A DNA stretch of 7,462 nucleotides from an uncultured Micavibrio sp. (GTDB taxonomy: Bacteria; Pseudomonadota; Alphaproteobacteria; Micavibrionales; UBA1664). Both the position numbers and the translations under genes were made by a program. Below, piece after piece: positions 1-5,725 of this stretch (position 1 is the first letter of the stretch; the number at the start of each line of letters is the position of its first letter). Below the pieces are notes generated by a model, which saw only the letters and a list, made by a program, of their open reading frames with translations, ran no database searches and was not told the origin of the DNA. The DNA is taken from NCBI GenBank assembly GCA_937896295.1, contig CALBME010000009.1:1-7462 (forward strand), read 5' to 3'.

Positions 1-334
1 CGGCGCCGAGCGCCCGAAGCAAGGCACGACGCTCTACCGACATCGACTCCGGCATCGTCAGCGTCAGCCGTAGCCCCTTCGCCGCACAGACAAACGCCAG
101 CGCGATGCCCGTGTTGCCGCTCGTCGGCTCGACGATGTGGGTGTCGGGCTTCACCTTCCCCTCGCGCTCGCCCGCTTCGATCATGGCGACGCCGATGCGG
201 TCCTTCACGCTGTGCGCGGGATTATAAAATTCCAGCTTGGCGACAATGGTCGCCTCCAGCCTATGGGTCAGCCTGTTCAGGCGGACCAGCGGCGTATGGC
301 CGACAAGATCTGTGATGCTGTTTGCGATGTTCAT
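1..334 (-). CDS. cysK: Cysteine synthase A (O-acetylserine sulfhydrylase), 5' part only
   Basis: A PLP enzyme of the cytosol that makes cysteine from O-acetylserine and sulfide. Translating the minus strand from the ATG at 334-332 gives 111 residues, open to the window edge; about two thirds of the usual ~310-330 residues are missing. Visible family marks are GHTPLVRLN (residues 12-20), SVKDR with the PLP-binding lysine K44, the substrate-loop TSGNTGIALA (71-80), and LTLTMPESMSVERR near the edge. The start fits the family, because the conserved N-terminal strand begins a few residues after it; GGGA nine bases upstream is at best a weak ribosome site. The gene is divergent from the radical SAM gene and shares its 164-base upstream region. 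CysM or a cystathionine beta-synthase-like enzyme is less likely, since the motifs match CysK closely. Confidence 0.95.
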   Translation of the reverse strand, partial: MNIANSITDLVGHTPLVRLNRLTHRLEATIVAKLEFYNPAHSVKDRIGVAMIEAGEREGKVKPDTHIVEPTSGNTGIALAFVCAAKGLRLTLTMPESMSVERRALLRALGA

Positions 335-408
335 GGATGCGTGTCCCGGATTGGCGTTTCAGACAGCAAGGATACACCAAGCCCCCCGCCCGCAACATAC
401 CCGGAGCA

Positions 409-432
409 GTTTGTGAATAAACCGTCACAAAC
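409..432. promoter_or_regulatory. Perfect 8-bp inverted repeat, candidate operator
   Basis: GTTTGTGA and TCACAAAC form perfect 8-base arms around an 8-base spacer. The inner TGTGA/TCACA halves resemble a CRP/FNR-superfamily site, but the spacing is 8 rather than the 6 of the classical CRP site. It lies in the cysK/radical SAM divergent gap, centred about 86 bases before the cysK start and about 78 bases before the expected start of the rightward transcript. Either gene, or both, could be its target. The binding protein is unknown. Confidence 0.4.
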
Positions 433-463
433 CACTGAAATAAATATGGATTATGATTTTACC

Positions 464-492
464 TTGATAAAGAACATAACAAGAACTAGCAT
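464..492 (+). promoter_or_regulatory. Candidate sigma70-type promoter of the radical SAM gene
   Basis: TTGATA (464-469, five of six consensus bases) and TAGCAT (487-492, four of six) are separated by exactly 17 bases, behind an AT-rich stretch at 437-463 that could act as an UP element. The transcript would begin around 498-500, at or next to the ATG at 499, so the mRNA is predicted to be leaderless or nearly so. There is no Shine-Dalgarno sequence before the ATG, which agrees with this. The spacer holds the LexA-type box at 472-486. Confidence 0.6.
472..486 (+). promoter_or_regulatory. LexA (SOS) box, alphaproteobacterial type
   Basis: The sequence GAACATAACAAGAAC is a perfect GAAC-N7-GAAC direct repeat, the same as GTTC-N7-GTTC on the other strand, which is the established LexA-binding form in Alphaproteobacteria. 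It sits wholly inside the 17-base spacer between the predicted -35 and -10, where a bound repressor would block RNA polymerase. The inference is that the radical SAM/DUF4130 pair is induced when LexA is cleaved after DNA damage. The regulator gene itself is not in the window. Confidence 0.75.
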
Positions 493-498
493 GGTTCG

Positions 499-1734
499 AT
501 GGACAAGATCAACACCAAGCTTGAAATCCTCGCCGACGCGGCGAAATACGACGCCTCCTGCGCGTCGGGCGGCGCCGGCGCGCGCAAGGCGAAGGAAGGC
601 GGCAAGGGACTGGGTTCCCTCACCGGCGGTTCCGGCATATGCCACAGCTTTACGCCGGATGGCCGCTGCGTGTCGCTGCTCAAGATCCTGATGACCAATT
701 ACTGCATGTATGATTGTCATTACTGTATCAACCGCATTTCATCGAACGTTCAGCGCGCGCGCTTCACGGTGGATGAGGTCGTGAACCTCACTCTCAATTT
801 CTACAAACGCAATTATATCGAGGGGCTGTTCTTAAGTTCCGGCATCATCAGATCGCCGGATTATACGATGGAACAGATGGTGCTGATTGCAAAATCCCTG
901 CGCCTCGACCACGATTTTGCCGGTTACATTCATCTCAAAACCATTCCCAACGCGTCGGCGGAACTGCAGAAACAGGCCGGTTTATACGCCGACCGCCTGT
1001 CGATCAACGTTGAAATGCCAACACCCGCAAGCCTTGCCAAATTCGCGCCCGAAAAGAACCTGAATGACATCACCGGCACGATGGATCACTTAAAAGACAG
1101 CATCGCGGAATCGCGGGCCGAAAAAAAGGCGCCCAAATTCGCGCCCGCCGGCCAGTCGACACAGATGATCGTGGGCGCGGACCCGACGCCGGATACCGAC
1201 ATCCTTAAGACCAGCGTGAAATTATACGATGATTACAAACTGCGCCGTGTCTATTACTCCGCGTTCTCGCCGATACCGGATGCAAGCCCTGTCCTGCCCC
1301 TGAAACCGGCGCCGCTGGTGCGCGAACACCGGCTGTATCAGGCCGACTGGCTTCTGCGTTTCTATGGCTTTTCCTATGACGATATCGCGCAGGGTGCGAA
1401 GGACGGCATGCTTTCCCTCGACCACGACCCCAAGGTCGCATGGGCATTGCAGAACCGTCACGTATTCCCCGTCGATGTAAACAGGGCCAGCAAGGACATG
1501 CTGCTGCGCGTGCCCGGCCTTGGCATAAAAACGGTGGCCCGCATCCTGCACCTCCGCCGCCAGCACAGCATACGTTGGGCCGACCTTGCCAAAATGCGCC
1601 TGCCCCTCTCTAAACTGAAGGCGTTCATCACGTTAAGCGACTATCGCCCCGTGATGGGTTTGCTGGACGGCGTAAACCTTGCCGCCACGCTTAAAAACAC
1701 CCAGCAGCTTGAACTGTTTTCGGGCCGCACGTGA
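499..1734 (+). CDS. Putative DNA modification/repair radical SAM protein with HhH tail (TIGR03916 type)
   Basis: A 411-residue protein of the radical SAM family that is always paired with a DUF4130/TIGR03915 protein. Its reaction is not known; a DNA repair or modification role is inferred in the family because partners are often fused to a uracil-DNA-glycosylase-like domain. Seen here are the N-terminal signature LADAAKYDASCAS (11-23), the [4Fe-4S] motif C69-x3-C73-x2-C76, which would reduce SAM to the 5'-deoxyadenosyl radical, and a radical SAM barrel to about residue 290. A C-terminal helix-hairpin-helix follows, centred on VPGLGIKTVARI (338-349), a nonspecific DNA-binding motif. The tail carries QLELF (403-407), close to the sliding-clamp-binding consensus QL[SD]LF. 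The ATG at 499 is chosen because the family signature begins just after it. It overlaps the next gene by four bases and lies behind a LexA-type promoter. It is not a spore photoproduct lyase proper, although the domain is distantly similar. Confidence 0.88.
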   Translation: MDKINTKLEILADAAKYDASCASGGAGARKAKEGGKGLGSLTGGSGICHSFTPDGRCVSLLKILMTNYCMYDCHYCINRISSNVQRARFTVDEVVNLTLNFYKRNYIEGLFLSSGIIRSPDYTMEQMVLIAKSLRLDHDFAGYIHLKTIPNASAELQKQAGLYADRLSINVEMPTPASLAKFAPEKNLNDITGTMDHLKDSIAESRAEKKAPKFAPAGQSTQMIVGADPTPDTDILKTSVKLYDDYKLRRVYYSAFSPIPDASPVLPLKPAPLVREHRLYQADWLLRFYGFSYDDIAQGAKDGMLSLDHDPKVAWALQNRHVFPVDVNRASKDMLLRVPGLGIKTVARILHLRRQHSIRWADLAKMRLPLSKLKAFITLSDYRPVMGLLDGVNLAATLKNTQQLELFSGRT

Positions 1735-2513
1735 AAAACATCATCCTGCCTCCAGTACCAGAGTTTGATGCGTGGCGACGCGCAGCACGCGACGCGCTGG
1801 CGCAGAATATTCATCCGTCCGAAATCACATGGAATGACGGCGATGACCTGTTTGGTGCGGGCACCGTGGCACCTGCCCCCATCTCGCACGCGCCACGTAC
1901 GAAGGTTCCGTCCGATTTCATCGATCAAGCGCGGCAGGCCGTGTGCCACGCCGATCCGGGACGCTATGCGCTTTTATACAAAATGCTCTGGCGTATTACG
2001 CGTGAAAACCGTGCACTCATGCAATGGACGACCGATGACGACGTCATCGCGCTTGCGCGCATGGTCAAATCGGTGCGCCGCGATGCCTACAAGATCAAGG
2101 CGTTCTTACGTTTCCGCGAGGTCGGTGAAAAACCCGGCCATTTCATCGCGTGGTACGAACCCGAACATTTCACCCTTGGTTTAAGCCTGCCGTTTTTTAC
2201 GACGCGTTTCGCCAATATGAACTGGAGCATTCTGACCCCCTATATTTCCGCCCACTGGGACGCGGACGCACAGGGCCTGACCCTGTTGCCGCCGCAGTCG
2301 AAAGACACCTGTCCCGATGACGATGCGACGGAAAAACACTGGCTGACCTATTACAGTCATATTTTTAACCCGGCTCGCCTCAAGCCGAAGGCCATGCTGG
2401 CGCAGATGCCCAGGAAATACTGGCGGAACATGCCTGAAACCGCGCTGATTGACGGTCTGATGACCGGCGCGCACGACCGCGTTCAGGATATGATCTCTAA
2501 ACACAAAGCCTGA
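1731..2513 (+). CDS. DUF4130 / TIGR03915-type probable DNA metabolism protein, partner of the radical SAM protein
   Basis: A 260-residue protein of unknown biochemical function that occurs in bacteria as the obligate neighbour of the radical SAM protein. It starts at GTG 1731; GTGA overlaps the TGA of the upstream gene and no Shine-Dalgarno sequence is seen, so translation is probably coupled. Recognisable family segments are CHADPGRYALLYKMLWRI (72-89), MVKSVRRDAYKIKAFLRFRE (about 110-129), the WYEPEH block, the MNWSILTPYISAHWD block, and near the end YYSHIFNPARLKPKAM and MPRKYWRNMPE. Many relatives continue into a uracil-DNA-glycosylase-like domain, making ~480-residue fusions. This one stops after the DUF4130 core, so it is the unfused form. 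The many conserved basic and aromatic residues would suit nucleic-acid contact, but that is inference. Confidence 0.87.
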   Translation: MKNIILPPVPEFDAWRRAARDALAQNIHPSEITWNDGDDLFGAGTVAPAPISHAPRTKVPSDFIDQARQAVCHADPGRYALLYKMLWRITRENRALMQWTTDDDVIALARMVKSVRRDAYKIKAFLRFREVGEKPGHFIAWYEPEHFTLGLSLPFFTTRFANMNWSILTPYISAHWDADAQGLTLLPPQSKDTCPDDDATEKHWLTYYSHIFNPARLKPKAMLAQMPRKYWRNMPETALIDGLMTGAHDRVQDMISKHKA

Positions 2514-2550
2514 CTTTCTAGAAACCGCCAGAACTGGTAAATTCAGGTCT

Positions 2551-4050
2551 ATGACCGATCCGCGCACCCGTCTGGGCGAGGCCGTGACCCTGCAAAAACA
2601 GGGCAACACGGCGCGTGCGCGCACCATCTGTCTGTCCCTTCTGGCTGAAAAATCCATTCATGCCGAAACACGCTTTCTGCTCAGCCTGCTCGAAATGCAG
2701 GATAAAAATTACGACGACGCCCTGTACTACATCGATGCGGCCATCGCGTCGCAGCCGCACAATCTGGCCGCGTTGAACAACCGCGGTGCCATCCTGCGGG
2801 CGCTCGGCCGCCATGCGCAGGCGCTGGAAACATACGACCGCATCCTGGCGATCAAACCCGACCATGCCGAGGCGTTGTCGAACCGCGGCAACGTCATGTT
2901 TGACCTTGGACGCTATGACGATGCAATCGCCGCCTTCGATGCCGCCTTCGCGGCCAATCCCGGTTTTGCCGATGCGCTCACGAACAAGGCCAACACGCTG
3001 TTCCGCATCCGCCGTTTCGACGATGCATGGGCCGCCAACCAACAGGCGCTGAAGGTCGATCCCGGCTATTCCCGCGCATGGTTTGGCCTTGGCACCATTC
3101 TGGCCGAACGCGGCGAAAACGACGCCGCAATCGCCCATTTCGACCGTGCGCTGGCCTCATGGCCTGAAAACCCGGACGCGCACTTCAACAAATCGCTGTG
3201 CCTGCTGCGCAAGGGTGATTTTGAAAACGGCCTGCCCGCTTACGAATATCGCTGGAAGAAAAAGAATTTTACGTCTCAACCGCCCAGCTTCACGCAACCG
3301 CGCTGGACGGGGGCTGAGGATCTGACCGGCAAAACCATCCTGCTGTATTGCGAACAGGGTTTTGGCGACACCATTCAGTTCCTGCGTTACATTCCCCATA
3401 TCCGCGCGGCCAAAATCGTGCTGGAGGTGCAGGAACCGCTGCTCCGCCTGACACAGGCGAATTTTCCGGACGCCACCGTCATCCCGCAGGGGGCGCCACT
3501 GCCTGATTTCGATTATCACTGCGCGTTCATGAGCCTGCCTCTGGCCATGGGTGTGAACATCGATAACGCGCCCTATCTTGCCGCCACGCCGCGTGCCATG
3601 CCGCCCGCATCAAAACCACGCATCGGCATTGTCTGGGCCGGACGGCCCACGCATCGCAACGACATCAACCGCTCCATCCCTCTGCCTGAATTCGCCGCCA
3701 TCTTCAGCGACGATTTCGATTTCATCAGTCTGCAAAAAGACCGCGCCGACAATCTGGGCCTCTATCCGCAGGTCACCGACATGGGTACTGATCTTCACGA
3801 TTTTGCCGACACGGCGCAAATCATCATGGCGCTCGATCTTGTCGTCGCGGTCGACACCTCTGTCGTCCACCTGGCCGGTGCGCTGGGCAAACCCGTCTGG
3901 GTGCTTATCCCCGCGGTGCCCGACTGGCGCTGGCTCCTTCATCGCGCGGACTCGCCCTGGTATCCCTCCATGCGCCTTTACCGCCAGCCCGCACAGGGCG
4001 ACTGGCAAACGCCACTGACCGCGATAAAGGCGGATCTGAAAACCATCTGA
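2551..4050 (+). CDS. TPR-repeat protein with GT9/heptosyltransferase-like C-terminal domain
   Basis: A 499-residue, probably cytosolic protein with no signal peptide. Residues ~5-236 form six or seven tetratricopeptide repeats (clear ones near 72-104, 106-138, 140-172 and 174-206, each with the alanine/glycine spacing and closing proline, such as AIKPDHAEAL), a protein-binding scaffold. Residues ~260-495 resemble glycosyltransferase family 9: YCEQGFGDTIQFLRY (266-280), the nucleotide-side GIVWAGRPTHRND (359-371), and the late motif DTSVVHLAGALGKPVW (435-450), followed by DWRWLLHRADSPWYP. This architecture is common in Alphaproteobacteria and is thought to transfer sugars to proteins or surface glycans; the flagellin glycosyltransferase FlmG of Caulobacter is a comparable TPR-plus-transferase protein. 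Donor and acceptor cannot be read here. The ATG follows the preceding stop by 37 bases, so it may be co-transcribed with the repair pair, although TAAATT at 2538-2543 could give it its own start. The only AGG is three bases from the ATG, too close for a normal ribosome site. Confidence 0.82.
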   Translation: MTDPRTRLGEAVTLQKQGNTARARTICLSLLAEKSIHAETRFLLSLLEMQDKNYDDALYYIDAAIASQPHNLAALNNRGAILRALGRHAQALETYDRILAIKPDHAEALSNRGNVMFDLGRYDDAIAAFDAAFAANPGFADALTNKANTLFRIRRFDDAWAANQQALKVDPGYSRAWFGLGTILAERGENDAAIAHFDRALASWPENPDAHFNKSLCLLRKGDFENGLPAYEYRWKKKNFTSQPPSFTQPRWTGAEDLTGKTILLYCEQGFGDTIQFLRYIPHIRAAKIVLEVQEPLLRLTQANFPDATVIPQGAPLPDFDYHCAFMSLPLAMGVNIDNAPYLAATPRAMPPASKPRIGIVWAGRPTHRNDINRSIPLPEFAAIFSDDFDFISLQKDRADNLGLYPQVTDMGTDLHDFADTAQIIMALDLVVAVDTSVVHLAGALGKPVWVLIPAVPDWRWLLHRADSPWYPSMRLYRQPAQGDWQTPLTAIKADLKTI

Positions 4051-4078
4051 TTTCGATAATACACCTACAGGCTCACCC

Positions 4079-4107
4079 TTGCTCTGCACACGGTCTTTCT
4101 CTAGCGT
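4079..4107 (+). promoter_or_regulatory. Weak candidate promoter of the Mrr-like gene
   Basis: TTGCTC (4079-4084) and TAGCGT (4102-4107) are 17 bases apart, with the ATG six bases after the -10. This is the same arrangement as in front of the radical SAM gene. Each hexamer matches consensus only partly, so it may be chance. The 63-base gap holds no other clear signal and no terminator for the TPR gene. Confidence 0.25.
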
Positions 4108-4113
4108 CAAATC

Positions 4114-5019
4114 ATGGCAGAAATCACGACCCGACGTACAGGTGAATTGCTTCGCAAGCTTTTCGAAATCCTCAAAAAATATCCGGAGGGTTTAAGGGCC
4201 AATATTGCGCTTGAGACATTAGCGTCATCTGTTGATCTCACTGCGCACGAAGCCGGCATGTATACGAACGGCGACAACAGCACGCGTCGCTTTGAAAAAA
4301 TAGTCCGCTTTGCCACAGTTGATTGCGTTAAGGCTGGCTGGCTAATCAAACAAAAAGGGACATGGACACTCACCGAAGATGGGCTTCAAGCCTATGAGCG
4401 CATGAAAGATCCAGAAGAATTTCATCGCGCAGCTCGCCGCCTGTATCAACAATGGAAATCACAGAACAGAAACGATACACCTGAAAAGACACTTGAGATC
4501 GAGGATGAAACGGTAGAGCAAACTAGCACCATTTCCTATGATCAGGCAGAAGAGCAGGCGTGGAACGATATCGAGCGTTTCCTTAAGGGTATGAACCCAT
4601 ATGAATTCCAAGAACTTGTGGCCAACCTTCTAGAAGGTATGGGCTACTATGTTTCCTGGATATCTCCTCCAGGAAAAGATGGTGGTATTGATATTATTGC
4701 GCATCCTGATCCTCTTGGCACACAGTCGCCACGACTAAAAGTTCAAGTAAAACGCCACACAGAGACACGTGTAGATCAACCCACAGTTCAATCATTTATC
4801 TCCACGATCAATGAAAATGACGCAGGCGTTTTTGTTTGCACCAGTGGCTTCACACGTGATGCAGAGAATTACGCCCGCAGCCAAGAGCGTAGAAAAATCA
4901 TGTTATTGGATTTTGAAAGCTTCACGGATCTATGGATCGATTTCCACGATAAGCTGGACGACGCTGCTCGGAGTAAGTTTCCCCTTACCCCGATTTATTT
5001 TCTAACACCCAAAAAGTAA
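4114..5019 (+). CDS. Mrr-family restriction endonuclease (type IV-like), winged-helix plus Mrr catalytic domain
   Basis: A 301-residue two-domain protein. The N-terminal ~115 residues look like the Mrr N-terminal winged-helix recognition domain (RRTGELLRKLFEILKKYPEG at the start, GTWTLTEDGLQAYERM near 82-97). A charged linker with many Glu/Asp/Thr leads to the catalytic domain at ~155-280. There the PD-(D/E)xK nuclease core can be read: E167 in the first helix, D193 in DGGIDI (189-194), and Q211-V-K213 as the Q-x-K variant usual in Mrr enzymes, followed by VFVCTSGFTRDAENYA. All key residues are present, so it is probably active. No methylase gene is adjacent, which suggests a stand-alone nuclease cutting modified foreign DNA. 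GC is visibly lower than in neighbours: the 60 bases from 4681 are 28/60 G+C against 40/60 from 3601. It was probably acquired by transfer. No Shine-Dalgarno sequence precedes the ATG. Confidence 0.88.
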   Translation: MAEITTRRTGELLRKLFEILKKYPEGLRANIALETLASSVDLTAHEAGMYTNGDNSTRRFEKIVRFATVDCVKAGWLIKQKGTWTLTEDGLQAYERMKDPEEFHRAARRLYQQWKSQNRNDTPEKTLEIEDETVEQTSTISYDQAEEQAWNDIERFLKGMNPYEFQELVANLLEGMGYYVSWISPPGKDGGIDIIAHPDPLGTQSPRLKVQVKRHTETRVDQPTVQSFISTINENDAGVFVCTSGFTRDAENYARSQERRKIMLLDFESFTDLWIDFHDKLDDAARSKFPLTPIYFLTPKK

Positions 5020-5034
5020 CATTAGGAGAGTAAG

Positions 5035-5110
5035 TGGCGTTCCCTACGGGATTCGAACCCGTGTTACATCCGTGAAAGGGACGTGTCCTAGGCCTCTAGA
5101 CGAAGGGAAC
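5035..5110 (-). tRNA. tRNA-Glu (anticodon UUC), CCA encoded
   Basis: The minus strand reads as a full 76-base cloverleaf. The acceptor arms are GTTCCCT and AGGGAAC, followed by the discriminator G and an encoded CCA (5035-5037). The D-arm region is GTCTAGAGGCCTAGGAC. The anticodon stem CGTCC/GGATG (one G-T pair) encloses loop CTTTCAC with anticodon TTC at 5076-5074, and the T arm is CGGG TTCGAAT CCCG. It matches bacterial tRNA-Glu along its length. It is convergent with the Mrr-like gene, which ends 15 bases from the CCA end. Confidence 0.97.
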
Positions 5111-5122
5111 GTACAAGCGAGG

Positions 5123-5138
5123 CGTCTTTATCAAGACG
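5123..5138. repeat. 6-bp inverted repeat in the tRNA-Glu leader
   Basis: CGTCTT and AAGACG flank a TATC loop, giving a perfect 6-base stem about 13 bases upstream of the mature tRNA 5' end. It falls within the predicted 5' leader of the tRNA precursor, next to the expected transcription start. It has no T tract on either strand, so it is not a convincing terminator. It may shape the leader removed by RNase P, or be chance. Confidence 0.3.
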
Positions 5139-5143
5139 GGCGA

Positions 5144-5172
5144 TGTTTACCGGGCGGTTCGGCAAAAATCAA
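5144..5172 (-). promoter_or_regulatory. Candidate promoter of tRNA-Glu
   Basis: On the minus strand TTGATT (5172-5167) and TAAACA (5149-5144) are separated by exactly 17 bases, in the 76-base gap between tRNA-Glu and the divergent iron permease gene. Transcription would start near 5137 and give a leader of roughly 27 bases before the tRNA. Both hexamers match the sigma70 consensus at four of six positions. Confidence 0.45.
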
Positions 5173-5186
5173 GGCATTTTTACCTT

Positions 5187-5672
<486 letters not shown>

Positions 5673-5686
5673 CCCTCTGATTTAAC

Positions 5687-5715
5687 TTGGCGGGCCGGTT
5701 GCCAACCGCTATATC
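5687..5715 (+). promoter_or_regulatory. Candidate promoter of dxs
   Basis: TTGGCG (5687-5692) and TATATC (5710-5715) are 17 bases apart, each matching consensus at four of six positions. The dxs ATG is ten bases after the -10, so the leader would be only a few bases long. The short CGGTT/AACCG stem at 5696-5708 lies in the spacer and lacks a T tract. Read-through from the iron permease gene could also transcribe dxs. Confidence 0.35.
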
Positions 5716-5725
5716 TGGTCGCCTG

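Noticed and set aside
137..691. Plus-strand open frame across the cysK start and the start of the radical SAM gene
   Set aside because: It is antisense to cysK, crosses the divergent promoter region and overlaps the radical SAM gene in another frame; its product is low-complexity Arg/Ala/Pro-rich.
2515..2524. 10-bp palindrome TTTCTAGAAA after the DUF4130 gene
   Set aside because: Several 10-base palindromes are expected by chance in a window of this size, and it has no T tract or other context to suggest a terminator or operator.
4051..4113. Search for a repeated tRNA-Glu 3' end (attachment site) left of the Mrr gene
   Set aside because: No segment resembling the tRNA T-arm or acceptor sequence was found, so an integration event at the tRNA cannot be claimed.
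5696..5708. CGGTT/AACCG stem before dxs as a terminator
   Set aside because: The stem is only five bases with a three-base loop and is not followed by a T tract; it sits inside the candidate dxs promoter spacer.
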